DNA from: Earliella scabrosa
Taxonomy: Eukaryota > Basidiomycota > Agaricomycetes > Polyporales > Polyporaceae
Direction: 5' to 3'
DNA length: 64,000 nucleotides
Assembly: GCA_022605405.1 (NCBI GenBank)
Contig: JABYQQ010000023.1
Location: 62,001-126,000 of the forward strand
A program made the translations under genes and the position numbers. The notes beneath the pieces are model-generated. The model saw only the letters and a program-made list of their open reading frames with translations, was not told the DNA's origin and did not search any database. Each line of letters begins with the position of its first letter. The first letter of the stretch is position 1. Shown here piece by piece: positions 47,103 through 56,638 of the stretch.

Positions 47103-47875
47103 GTAAGGAGACCAAATCGAGGAGGAAGGCGCACGCTGCGGAACCATCCGTCGCGGGTCCGGGGTCGCTAGCGGACGCTGGCGACGAGAATGTTGCCTGC
47201 CGCAACGTTTCTGAGGACGAGCCTTCCGACGAGGACGGGCACGACAGCTCGGAGGACGGCGACGTGGATGGATTCCTCACCGATGAAGACGACGCCGAGT
47301 ACGAGCTGCCTCCCCAGGTCGTCAACCGCGAGCTCGTGTGGAAGGGCTCGCTCGTGCTGGCCGTGTTCGTATCCGTCGATCATTCTTCCCTCCACGCTGC
47401 CGCAGCGCAGTGGAATTCTGGCCTCCTCAACTACGTTACCCCTCGCACCTTCGGTTCCGCGTATCCCCTCCTCACTCGCGACCGCATCGCCCTCATCAAT
47501 CCAGGGCGGCTCCGCGATGGCTGGCGTCCCCCGCGCGTCCTGTACGAGGCGAAGAGGCAATGGCGCAAGCGGGGATGGCAACTGGCGAACTCTGTTTCGG
47601 AGCTCATCCCCGTGCCGCGCTGCGATGGCGTGTCCAACCTCGCATGTGTGGCTACGATGCGCTACTTCGAGGACAAGTGGTGCGCGTTCGGGTCGATGGC
47701 GGTGGGGGTGCCTCCGCAAGATTGGGCCGCCCGCAAGGACCTCACGTTGGAGGAGACGGTAGTGTGGTGGCGGGGAGGGCCGGTGTGCAATATGTGGTGT
47801 CGGAACCAGTTAGGCGGTCGAAACCACACACCTGTATTGCGCACTGCCCTGTGGGCGTTGCTTCCCCAGAATTGA

Positions 47876-48253
47876 TGCGTCGCAGGGTCGGGTCGTCATT
47901 ATAGATGCGGGGAGACCGGCTGGGACCCCGGCCAGCATCATCAGCGCGAAATCGGAAGCTTGAGAGAGCTACATCTTCGAGGGCCATGTTCATATGACAC
48001 GGACTGCAAGTGAGCGTTGTACCGTGTCTCGGGCGACGTCCCGTCCCACCGTCCTGCTTCGTGAGGGCGAAGCATCGCTCCCCGCCTCATAAGAACATCG
48101 TGCTTCGCGGTCGTAGTGGGTTGGGTCGGCTGTGGTGGGCTCACAGTGCCACGGGGTCGCAGGACAGCGCGGTCGGGGACTGTGTCGCCGTCGGACAGAG
48201 TGCCGGGGGCGGCAGGGCCGTCTCACTGTCCAGCACAGTAAGTGTGGATCACG
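47876..48253. other. No recognisable gene
   Basis: GC-rich spacer between the F-box-like gene stop and copia copy 2. Only short shadow ORFs are present. Confidence 0.4.
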
Positions 48254-48258
48254 CGGCT
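48254..48258. repeat. Target-site duplication of copia copy 2, left copy
   Basis: CGGCT, matching 54844-54848. Confidence 0.9.
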
Positions 48259-48637
48259 TGTTGAACCCGGTGGGGCGAACGCCCGGCACGGCGGGTAGCA
48301 ACTACTGGGAAGGCTCTCTCATACTCACCTAGACGGGGTGTTGGTTGTAGAGGCTGGATAGCGATGAGGGTACGAAGTAGACTCGAAGTACTTGTGTGCT
48401 TCTCATTACAGGGGCAGTAGGCCTGCTATATATACAGTTGGACTGGCAGGATTATCTAATACTAAGGCAGTACAGTACCATGCGGTCCAGTGCACAGGAT
48501 GACTGTGCATGTGGTTACATTAATCAGGAGGCTGCGATGCAGCTCCGGTAACCGGGTAATGTGATAAGCGGCTATGCCGTCTATCACTGCCTCTTGAAGG
48601 CTGTGCAGGGCGCCTGTGCGGCGTAGCCTTCTCAACA
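48259..48637 (-). repeat. 3' LTR of copia copy 2
   Basis: 379 bp, TGTTGA...TCAACA. Private variants GGCCTG and CTCTTGAAGG are shared with its partner LTR. Carries A in TTGGACTGG, where the 5' LTR has TTGGGCTGG. Confidence 0.93.
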
Positions 48638-48685
48638 CTCCCCCTTGCTAAGTAACCACTTGGGTACGCAAGCAGAGTAGGCGCT

Positions 48686-51600
48686 CTAAGCTGCACTAGA
48701 CTCTCGGAAGTGGAGACCAAGTTGCGAGCGAAACTTCAAGAATTTCACTGCGCCAAGGTTCTTGGTAAATATGTCAGCAGGGTTGTTATTTCCATCAATG
48801 TAGAAGACTTCAACTATCCCTTTGTCGTGCACTTCACGAATGTAGTGGTAGCGGATGTCGATGTGTTTCGACCTCGGCTCTGTGACAGGATTCGATGCAA
48901 TGAAGATCGATCCTTGGTTGTCACCTGACAAAGGTATGTGGCTGACATGATAGCCAAGTTCCGCAAGTAGATTGCGAACCCAAACTACTTGTCGGCTGCA
49001 ATCGCTCATCGCCATATATTCTGCTTCCGTAGAAGAGTGAGCGATCGTCTTCTGAGCTCGTGATTGCCACGAGAAGATCCCATTCGCAAGTTTCAGGAAG
49101 AAACCAGTCTGCGATCGGCGAGAGTGGGGATCTGAGGCCCAGTCCGAATCAGTACCAGCGATCAAGCCGGCCTGCGATGCACCGTTGTAGACTAAGGAAT
49201 AGTCCTTTGTCCCAACAAGATATCGGCAAATATAGAGTGCACGATTGAGGTGATCGTCGGAGGGATTTGACGCAAACTGTGCTAGTTTGGTCACAGCAAA
49301 AGCTAAGTCCGGTCTGGTACCAAGCATGAGGTATAGCAGGGATCCAATGACCGTCTGAAACCGTGAACGGAGTTCAGGTTTTACTTGTCCTTTGTTGGGA
49401 GCAGGGATATATCCTGCAGGCAATGGGGTTGGAGTTGGTCGCGCGTTTGTCATGCCGCAGCGTTCCAGTACTTTCTCCAAGTAGGCTCGTTGATCCAGAT
49501 GGATACTTCGGCCTTTGCGCACGATTCGCATACGCAAAAATTCTTTCGCGTCGCCGAGATCGCGGCATTCCCATTTCTTCATGAAGCGAGCTTTGAGTTC
49601 AGCTACAAGCTTCTTACTCTTCCCACAAAAGAGAGCATCGTCGACATAGACGATTACAACTACTAGCTGTCCATCTGAGTGACGCTTGTAGATGTAAATG
49701 CCTGCATCGTTGCTGAGCCGTTTGAAGCCCATCAACGTCATGGACTCAGACAAGGTGCGCCACCACGCGAGACCTGCCTGCTTAAGCCCATAGAGAGCAC
49801 GCTTCAGTTTGAAGACTTTGTGCTCGGTGCCTGGCTTGCGGAAGCCCTCCGGCTGTTCCATATAGATCTCCTCTTCCAGTTTGCCATAGAGGTAGGCACT
49901 ACGCACATCGAGACCAGATATGTGCCAGTCTTCGAGTGCAGCAAGCGCGAGTATGAGACGTACTGTCTCAAAGCGCACAACTGGAGAGAAGATCTTGTCG
50001 AAGTCTTCTCCTTCAACTTGGGAAAAGCCCTTCGCAACAAGTCTGGCTTTCTTTCGACCGTCAGATTTGACGTCGAATACCCAGCGATTTTTGATGACCT
50101 TTCGCCCTTTGGGCCGGTCAACCAAGTCATAGACATCGCGGGCACGAAGAGCCTCTAGTTCTTTGTGACAAGCGGTAAACCACTCTTTTCGCTCAGTCTT
50201 TGGTAGGCTGGCTATGTCACGGAACGTCCACTCGCGCACATTTAGTGGCGGGACTTGCTCCCCCTCAAGCGGTGGAATCGCCATCGAAATTAGATTTCGG
50301 ATTTGGCGCGCTGTGAGGTTTTTACTATCTCCCCCTTTCCGGCATAGGTCTGCCTCATCAACTCGAGTTGGATCACGCAGCGCATCAGCGACTTCCTCTG
50401 AAGATTCCTCAGCAGAGTCGTTCTCATCGACTTCTTCCTCATCATCTTCTTCTTCTTCATCTGAGGATTTGTCGTCTTCCCCTTCAGATTCCTCTGGGGG
50501 TTGCGCTGAACCACTTTCACTAGGAGCGCCTGAGCGAGGTTCAGGAGACGCAGGTGCAGGCTCAGGGTCTGTTGACTCTGGTGCATCACCGACCTCGGCG
50601 TCGCTACTACTAGATGAAACCACGGGTGTAGATTCCCGTGGCGTGTTCCATTTCGAGGGCGGACGAGAAGGGTTTCTCGATTGCGGTAACGATCGTGGTA
50701 GTTGTTTGGAAGAGCTAGGTCCGGAAACCGGTGACTCGTTCCGAGAAACAGTTCCAGAAGCAGGGCGAGAGCGACTCGGGCCTGGCTGGTTAACCATGTT
50801 TCTCCACGATGTTTCCCTTTCAACATCCTTGAAAATGTCTGTCGGGTGCCGTGACTCCCCATAGACATTACCCTCGCGAGTTGGTACTTTCCACGCTCTA
50901 TCAGACCGTCGTGGTGAAGGTTCACGATGTCCGGCCGGTGGAGCTGGCGGCGACTGCGGGCGTTGCACAGACACGGGCTGTTGTACGCGCGGCGGCGAAG
51001 ACTGTGCTCGCGGCGGCTGACGTACAGGCTGAGGTGGTGCCGGTGGTGCATTAGGTGCGACGTCTCGACCTTTGCCCTTGTCCTTTTTAGAAGGTATGGG
51101 AGGACGACGTAGTTCCTCGTCATCATCAGGAGGTAAGAAATGAGTGGGGACCTGGTTCGCAGGTTTCTCTTTCTTTTGATCCTCTTCAGGCACAGAGATT
51201 GGCCTTTGTCGCTTTGTGTCGTGTCCAGGACACTTTGGAAACAGATGCTCATCAAACACAGCTTGTGCGGCAGTGAAGATGACATTGTTTGGCATGCGCA
51301 TGAATTTATAGTTGTGGCCACCATTGCCAACTCCGAGGTAAACCATCAGTTCAGACTTCGGTGATAGTTTGTTCTTTCGAACCTCAGGTGGTAAGAAGAC
51401 ATAAGCACCGCATCCGAAGACGCGCAGGTGGCTAATGTCTGGCTTGGTGCCGTGTAGAAGCTCATACGGTGTACGCCAATCTAGGCGTTTCATCGGAGTT
51501 CTATTGTAGACATGCGCAGCATGCTCGTATGAGAATTCCCACCAAGACTCAGGAATGCATGCGTCAAAGCGCATTGCCTCCCCCTTGTCCATTAGAGTGC

Positions 51601-54163
51601 ATATAATACGCTCTGCTCGACCATTCTGCTGGTGAATGTGTGGTGCAGACGTGAGGATTTCGATCCGACGATCCTTCAGCATTTTTGTGAAAGCGTCTGA
51701 TTTCAGCTCGCCTCCTGAGTCGGATTTCCACTTCTGCACTCGTGCATCGAACTGGTTTTCAATGTATGTTAACCACTGACGCGTGACATGGAGTGCATCA
51801 CTCTTCTTTCGGAGTGCGATCGTCCATACATATGACGTGTAATTGTCATAGTACAGGATCACATACTTGAATTTGTGATATGAAGAGATGGGGAATTCCT
51901 TGATGTCAACATGGACAATCTGAAAGGAACGTGTCGCTCGCCGAAGGCTGAGCGGATGAGGTTGCGATGGCATCTTGCCTTCAGCACATCCTCGGCAGAT
52001 CGAGTCCTTTGTAGGAATCTCAACGTGCGGACACTTTTCAGTGTGTTTCCGAGCGTGTTTCAACACATCGCGCGAAGGGTGCGCGAGGCGACGGTGAAGA
52101 GTATCATAGTCAACATCTGCAACAGCAGTGACTATAGTTCGCGCCATATGCGGTCGCGAATGGGTAACGTAGATGGTGTCACCCGGATTGCGAGTCTTAA
52201 ACTCGGCTACAAGCTTATCATTTCGATAGAACGATATGTTGTCTGTGGTAGCTCGTGCTTCCAAACCGTCTTGGAGCAAGGCACCCATAGACACGAGCTT
52301 GTGACTAAGGTTGGGAACAAGAGCGACATTTGTCAGCTTCAAAACTTTCCCTGTGTGCAGCGGTAGAAGTACCGTGCCTTCGCCAATCATGTACGTTACA
52401 CTGTCTGCTGTGTTCAGCGGACGTCGTGCACCGTAGTAGCGGAAATCGACATAGTCGTTCATGGAGTATGTGAAGTGCATAGAAGCACCAGAATCGAGCA
52501 TCCATGCTGAATCGACTCGTTCGGCTGGTTGTTTGCCTTTGCCCTTACAGCGCGCACACTCCGCATATGAAGAGCGGTGATGACATGTATTATCGTCTGT
52601 AGCTAATCGTAGGGGTGTAGCTACAGGTACATCAACGTGCGGCACATCTACACAACGCGAGGAATTTGCGACACTAAGCACTGCGGGATGCAGGCAGTCA
52701 GCATACAACTCGTTGCGAGACAAAGGTTGGTGGACGTACCAAGCCTTGTTGAAGAAGTCGTCGACTTCCTGCTCACACTCGGAGATTCCGAGGGATACGG
52801 CGTCCTCCCTGTCGTCCACGTCCATGGGGTCGCTGATCCTTGCCGTGAGAGGCAGGGTCATGCGCTCCCTGAGGGTGCGCTTGTGCTTGACGACGGGGGT
52901 TGACTCGTCCTCTTCCGAGTCCGAGATGTTGACGACGGAGCGCTGCTTGTGCGTTCGCTTCGCGGAGTGCGAGGCGGCGGCGGTGCTCCCACTCGGAGAT
53001 GGGCTCCGGCTTGGGATTGCCTCGCTGACGCTCCTGTGGTAGGTCTCGTCGTCCTCGAATGGGGACGGGGATCTGCTCGAGCTCTCGGAGGAACTGAACA
53101 AAGAATTCTTCGACCGAGTTGCAGGCTTCTGCTGGAAGATGCCTTCCAGAGTCCTGACGCGCTCGAACGTCGGCGGGACGCCTAGGTCCTTGGCGAGGGA
53201 CATGGCATGCGTGAGCTGAGGGTACTGGTTTCCCCCCGTGTTCACGTGCACCGGCTTGCGCAGGAGAGCGCGTGGGTCGGACATGCTGTCTGGTCCCTTG
53301 GTGACGGCAGCAGGTGGCGCGGCGTCAGCAACATGTGCGAACTGAGCATGTTGATGCGCACCTGGGTGCTGCCTGCGACCACGGCGGGAACGACCTCCAC
53401 GTGGGCGGCCTTGTTGCTGCTGCTGCTGTCCCTGAGGGCGCTGCTGCTGCTGCTGCTGCTGCTGCGGCTTCTGGGGGCGCTGCTGCTGCTGGCGGAAGGT
53501 AGGGTCGGGACCCTTGCGCCTAACCGCACTGAGCTTGTTCGCGTTCGCGCGCTGACCACCATGACGGCCTTGACGTTGCTCCCACTGCAGAATTGCAGCC
53601 TGTCGGACATCCGCGATGGTGATCGTCTCAATCGCAGTCTTGGCTTGGGTAGGCTTAAGACCGGAGAGGTACACCTGAATCATGGAGTCCATCGAGGCAG
53701 GGAGTTTCGCCATGAGGATCATCCCTTTGACATGCTCCGAGACGGTGAACTTGTTCGTCTCAAGGCGCTGGAAGTGCGCATCGAGCTTGTCGAGAGCGGG
53801 GATGGGGTTCGCGTCACCAGGAATGGTGAGCGAGAGGGCAGCGCGGAAGTCTTGATAGACAACCGGCACGCCAGGCTTGCCGTAGGTGTCCTTGAGTAGC
53901 GTCCAGATGTCGGCGGCAGATGTCTTGGCAGACACCGCGGAGATGACACTGGGAGCGAGGCGAAGGCGAATGTTGCCTTGGGCACGAATGTCATTCTCGC
54001 TGAACGCCTTCAGCTCATCGGTGGCTGTAGCGGCCGGGCGAGACTCGACGATGACGTTCCACTGCCCTTGGGCCATCAAGTAGGACTGCATGGACTGCGC
54101 CCACTCGAGGTAGTTAGGGCCAGTGAGGGCGTTGGGAACGGCGGAGTAGAGGGCGCTCGACAT
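48686..54163 (-). CDS. Copia Gag-Pol polyprotein, copy 2
   Basis: An uninterrupted frame of 1825 codons. Order: UBN2-type Gag (ALTGPNYLEWAQSMQSYL near residue 11); a Gln-rich and RG-rich basic stretch (about 216-265); protease DSGAS at Asp557; zinc region LHRRLAHPS...CRGCAEGK; integrase with VHVDIKEF (about 751), SDSGGELKS and HQQNGRAER; a Pro/Ser-rich then acidic linker (EEEEDDEEEVDEND); reverse transcriptase with VYVDDALFCG (about 1507); RNase H with TDSDWASD (about 1671), SSTEAEY and DNQGSIFI. No CCHC knuckle is visible in Gag; the basic Gln/Arg/Gly stretch may replace it for RNA binding. This copy looks capable of autonomous movement and may be the source or sibling of copy 1. Confidence 0.96.
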   Translation of the reverse strand: MSSALYSAVPNALTGPNYLEWAQSMQSYLMAQGQWNVIVESRPAATATDELKAFSENDIRAQGNIRLRLAPSVISAVSAKTSAADIWTLLKDTYGKPGVPVVYQDFRAALSLTIPGDANPIPALDKLDAHFQRLETNKFTVSEHVKGMILMAKLPASMDSMIQVYLSGLKPTQAKTAIETITIADVRQAAILQWEQRQGRHGGQRANANKLSAVRRKGPDPTFRQQQQRPQKPQQQQQQQQRPQGQQQQQQGRPRGGRSRRGRRQHPGAHQHAQFAHVADAAPPAAVTKGPDSMSDPRALLRKPVHVNTGGNQYPQLTHAMSLAKDLGVPPTFERVRTLEGIFQQKPATRSKNSLFSSSESSSRSPSPFEDDETYHRSVSEAIPSRSPSPSGSTAAASHSAKRTHKQRSVVNISDSEEDESTPVVKHKRTLRERMTLPLTARISDPMDVDDREDAVSLGISECEQEVDDFFNKAWYVHQPLSRNELYADCLHPAVLSVANSSRCVDVPHVDVPVATPLRLATDDNTCHHRSSYAECARCKGKGKQPAERVDSAWMLDSGASMHFTYSMNDYVDFRYYGARRPLNTADSVTYMIGEGTVLLPLHTGKVLKLTNVALVPNLSHKLVSMGALLQDGLEARATTDNISFYRNDKLVAEFKTRNPGDTIYVTHSRPHMARTIVTAVADVDYDTLHRRLAHPSRDVLKHARKHTEKCPHVEIPTKDSICRGCAEGKMPSQPHPLSLRRATRSFQIVHVDIKEFPISSYHKFKYVILYYDNYTSYVWTIALRKKSDALHVTRQWLTYIENQFDARVQKWKSDSGGELKSDAFTKMLKDRRIEILTSAPHIHQQNGRAERIICTLMDKGEAMRFDACIPESWWEFSYEHAAHVYNRTPMKRLDWRTPYELLHGTKPDISHLRVFGCGAYVFLPPEVRKNKLSPKSELMVYLGVGNGGHNYKFMRMPNNVIFTAAQAVFDEHLFPKCPGHDTKRQRPISVPEEDQKKEKPANQVPTHFLPPDDDEELRRPPIPSKKDKGKGRDVAPNAPPAPPQPVRQPPRAQSSPPRVQQPVSVQRPQSPPAPPAGHREPSPRRSDRAWKVPTREGNVYGESRHPTDIFKDVERETSWRNMVNQPGPSRSRPASGTVSRNESPVSGPSSSKQLPRSLPQSRNPSRPPSKWNTPRESTPVVSSSSSDAEVGDAPESTDPEPAPASPEPRSGAPSESGSAQPPEESEGEDDKSSDEEEEDDEEEVDENDSAEESSEEVADALRDPTRVDEADLCRKGGDSKNLTARQIRNLISMAIPPLEGEQVPPLNVREWTFRDIASLPKTERKEWFTACHKELEALRARDVYDLVDRPKGRKVIKNRWVFDVKSDGRKKARLVAKGFSQVEGEDFDKIFSPVVRFETVRLILALAALEDWHISGLDVRSAYLYGKLEEEIYMEQPEGFRKPGTEHKVFKLKRALYGLKQAGLAWWRTLSESMTLMGFKRLSNDAGIYIYKRHSDGQLVVVIVYVDDALFCGKSKKLVAELKARFMKKWECRDLGDAKEFLRMRIVRKGRSIHLDQRAYLEKVLERCGMTNARPTPTPLPAGYIPAPNKGQVKPELRSRFQTVIGSLLYLMLGTRPDLAFAVTKLAQFASNPSDDHLNRALYICRYLVGTKDYSLVYNGASQAGLIAGTDSDWASDPHSRRSQTGFFLKLANGIFSWQSRAQKTIAHSSTEAEYMAMSDCSRQVVWVRNLLAELGYHVSHIPLSGDNQGSIFIASNPVTEPRSKHIDIRYHYIREVHDKGIVEVFYIDGNNNPADIFTKNLGAVKFLKFRSQLGLHFRESSAA

Positions 54164-54464
54164 TTCGATTTGTGAGGAGGTTGAGCTAGACGGAGAGACA
54201 GTCAGTCAATCGTCAATAGCGACAAGAGATCAGAAATCGATAATGTCGGCATACGTTCCCCCTCTGTGGAGCAGTAGGCAGCGATGTAACGCGCCACAAC
54301 TGTCCACTTGCTGTGCACGATGGGCAGCGAATAGTCGCACCGCATCAAGGCACAGATCGCGCGCAACTGCGACGGCGATAGGTGTCCAGGTGAGCTGGGA
54401 GCTTGCAGATCGCAGCACGCAATGAGCGGCGCAGTTTCTGCGGCGTCGACCAGGGCTCATAACC

Positions 54465-54843
54465 TGTTGAACCCGGTGGGGCGAACGCCCGGCACGGCGG
54501 GTAGCAACTACTGGGAAGGCTCTCTCATACTCACCTAGACGGGGTGTTGGTTGTAGAGGCTGGATAGCGATGAGGGTACGAAGTAGACTCGAAGTACTTG
54601 TGTGCTTCTCATTACAGGGGCAGTAGGCCTGCTATATATACAGTTGGGCTGGCAGGATTATCTAATACTAAGGCAGTACAGTACCATGCGGTCCAGTGCA
54701 CAGGATGACTGTGCATGTGGTTACATTAATCAGGAGGCTGCGATGCAGCTCCGGTAACCGGGTAATGTGATAAGCGGCTATGCCGTCTATCACTGCCTCT
54801 TGAAGGCTGTGCAGGGCGCCTGTGCGGCGTAGCCTTCTCAACA
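54465..54843 (-). repeat. 5' LTR of copia copy 2
   Basis: 379 bp. Followed by CGGCT (54844-54848). The primer-binding site lies just left at 54446-54464. Confidence 0.93.
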
Positions 54844-54848
54844 CGGCT

Positions 54849-55436
54849 CCGCAGAGCAGTTCGTGGGCGTCGTCCTTCGCGTGGGTTGATTGGACGTTGT
54901 GAGTGCACTGGGACAGTGCCTGGACTGGGCACCTAGTACTGATGCTGCAACTTCGTTGCGCTGGGCACACTCGCAGCTGACGGCACACGTCGACGGACTG
55001 TCCAGCATCCTAAGCGCGAAATAGGGTCGTCGTCGGCCCAGCGTGGTGGCGGATGGACACGTTCAGGTCATTCCGTCCAGCCCTCGGCAGGACGGAGCTG
55101 TGTGGGCAGCGCGTCGGCGGGGCACAGGGTCGATCATCCGATACCGTCTGCTTCGCCGAGCTTGCACGAAGACACGCAGCTCCGTTTACGGCCCGTTTGC
55201 AACATGCAGCAGTGACCCTTGATCTGGGAAAAATCAGTTATCTCTGCCACAGGTTGATCATCTAAGACGGTTTCGGAATCAGCGAAAGTCGAACGTCATC
55301 GAGACCGCAAACTTACAGACCTGGATCAATGTCTTATACTCGGCGAGGTCGATCGACGTTTAGACGACCACAGCGAAGTACTAGGCCATCCGCCTGTCCT
55401 CCGGCCCTTCATCCCAGTGCACTCCCTCCCTCTACG
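54849..55436. other. No recognisable gene; upstream region of the F-box-like gene
   Basis: About 590 bp with only short ORFs. It probably holds the promoter and 5' UTR of the gene starting at 55437. Confidence 0.4.
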
Positions 55437-56324
55437 ATGCCCACGCTCCTCGACCTGCCCACCCGTATTCTCGCGGCAGTCTGTCGTGAGCTCTCATTCA
55501 AAGACGTGCTCGCGCTTCGCACGGCGAGTACGCGCCACCTCGAGGCCGTGGCGAAGGTGATGGACCTCACGCAGGACGAAATCATCGGTCGCTTCGTCTC
55601 CGACCCCGCGGCTCTCAAAAACATGCTCGTGCGGGAGGACACATACGTGGGGGGTTCCGCCGCCCTGGCCTTCTTCATTCGCGACGGCACCGTGGTTCCC
55701 AATGCTCTAGACCTCTACACGCCGCTTTCCTGCCATGCCGCGGTCGTGTCGGAGGTGATGAAGGTGCATGGGGCGAGAGTGATGTGGCGATGCGAGGAGG
55801 GGAACGACTATGGCGAAGATCTGTTCGGGCGCAGGCTTTTCGGGATCACCTACCTCGCGACCACGAAGGGTCTTGTCATGGTCCATGGCAGCGCGACCAG
55901 GGATCCGCTTGCACCCATTGTACGCGGATGGTGTACCGCCGTCACCAACTTCTTCCATCCGCACAGCTTCGGCTGTGGTTATCCCCTCCTGCTTTTCCAG
56001 CGCCGAGCACTAGTCGGGACCTCCCGGCGGCACAAAGCAGCCCGCGTTCGCAAGTACATCCAACGCGGCTTCGAGTTTCGGCTTGCTAGTCACATGTGGC
56101 CCGATCTCCAGCATCCGCGATGCGTCGCAGAGTTCTGGTGCTGCCCTGTGCAAGCCCGCTCCTTCAACGACCGCGGGGCGCTCGTTTCGCGCATCCGCCC
56201 GCTGGAGGGCACGTTGCCGCAGACAACGTTGAAGTGGAGGCTGGACTTTCGCCTTTGTGGACAACCGTGTCTGCAGGACGAGGACGACATCCTGCGTCCA
56301 TGGGAGTTATGTCATCCTTGGTAA
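55437..56324 (+). CDS. F-box-like hypothetical protein, intact paralogue
   Basis: A single-exon frame of 295 codons. ATG 55437 (MPTLLDLPTRILAAVC) is preferred over the in-frame ATG at 55329, because the F-box-like helix starts right after it and the upstream 36 residues are Arg/Pro-rich. The N-terminus, LPTRILAAVCRELSFKDVLALRTAS, fits an F-box core. It is followed by a fold shared with the disrupted gene at 40120: VGGSAALAFF versus VSGVAALHILF, and FFHPHSFGCGYPLLLFQRRALV versus YVTPRTFGSAYPLLTRDRIALI, then a Cys-containing C-terminus. F-box proteins link substrates to Skp1/cullin ligases. Skp1 binding is not demonstrable here. It may be a tandem family or dispersed copies. Confidence 0.72.
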   Translation: MPTLLDLPTRILAAVCRELSFKDVLALRTASTRHLEAVAKVMDLTQDEIIGRFVSDPAALKNMLVREDTYVGGSAALAFFIRDGTVVPNALDLYTPLSCHAAVVSEVMKVHGARVMWRCEEGNDYGEDLFGRRLFGITYLATTKGLVMVHGSATRDPLAPIVRGWCTAVTNFFHPHSFGCGYPLLLFQRRALVGTSRRHKAARVRKYIQRGFEFRLASHMWPDLQHPRCVAEFWCCPVQARSFNDRGALVSRIRPLEGTLPQTTLKWRLDFRLCGQPCLQDEDDILRPWELCHPW

Positions 56325-56638
56325 TAGAGTCCGACATGGGCCGGCTCACCTAGATACGCCCTCGCGCGCTGTACTCTTCGACCCCTTCTCTTGCTTGCCG
56401 TATCTTGGTTCATTACTAGTTGGACTTACCTACCATCTTCACATTGCGCTGTTGTAGCCTCATTCGTACTTTACATATGCGTCCTGTTGGGCCCGATGTG
56501 GATAGATACATAGCGTGTAGTCTCAATGGACAATCGGCATGGAACTCAGGCTTCAAGTTCACATTTGCATGCAGCGCTGCCCGGGCGCCTGACTTGACGC
56601 CTGCTGCCTCTCACCACACCCCATGGACGGTCGACACT
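56325..56638. other. Intergenic, nothing recognised
   Basis: Spacer between the F-box-like gene and the next putative gene. No motif is seen. Confidence 0.4.

Larger units (their letters stand above)
40120..47875 (+). pseudogene. F-box-like protein gene disrupted by a copia insertion
   Basis: The 5' part is 40120-40524 (135 codons) and the 3' part 47108-47875 (255 codons plus stop). Between them lies a copia element with GTAAG duplicated on both sides; removing it and one GTAAG restores one continuous 390-codon frame. The N-terminus is F-box-like (LFHPLVSDTSILIVQLLDVD, LVRLRCTSRTADVYV), followed by LGGLVSGVAALHILFP, typical of a basidiomycete family of F-box-like hypotheticals. The C-terminal part includes an acidic stretch (SSEDGDVDGFLTDEDD) and the YVTPRTFGSAYPLLTRDRIALI block shared with the gene at 55437. 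F-box proteins are substrate receptors of SCF ubiquitin ligases; that role is not shown here. No other lesion is visible, so the disruption is recent. Confidence 0.75.
48259..54843 (-). mobile_element. Ty1/copia LTR retrotransposon, copy 2 (intact)
   Basis: 6,585 bp on the minus strand with 379-bp LTRs and a perfect 5-bp duplication CGGCT. Same primer site and purine tract (AAGGGGGAG) as copy 1. The flanks differ completely from copy 1, so the two are independent insertions, not a segmental duplication. The polyprotein frame is open. One base differs between its LTRs by eye, at the same site that differs in copy 1. Confidence 0.95.

Noticed and set aside
13505..54843. Copia copies 1 and 2 as a segmental duplication of one locus
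   Set aside because: Flanking sequences differ and each copy has its own target-site bases (near-matching GCGC versus CGGCT), so they are separate insertions.
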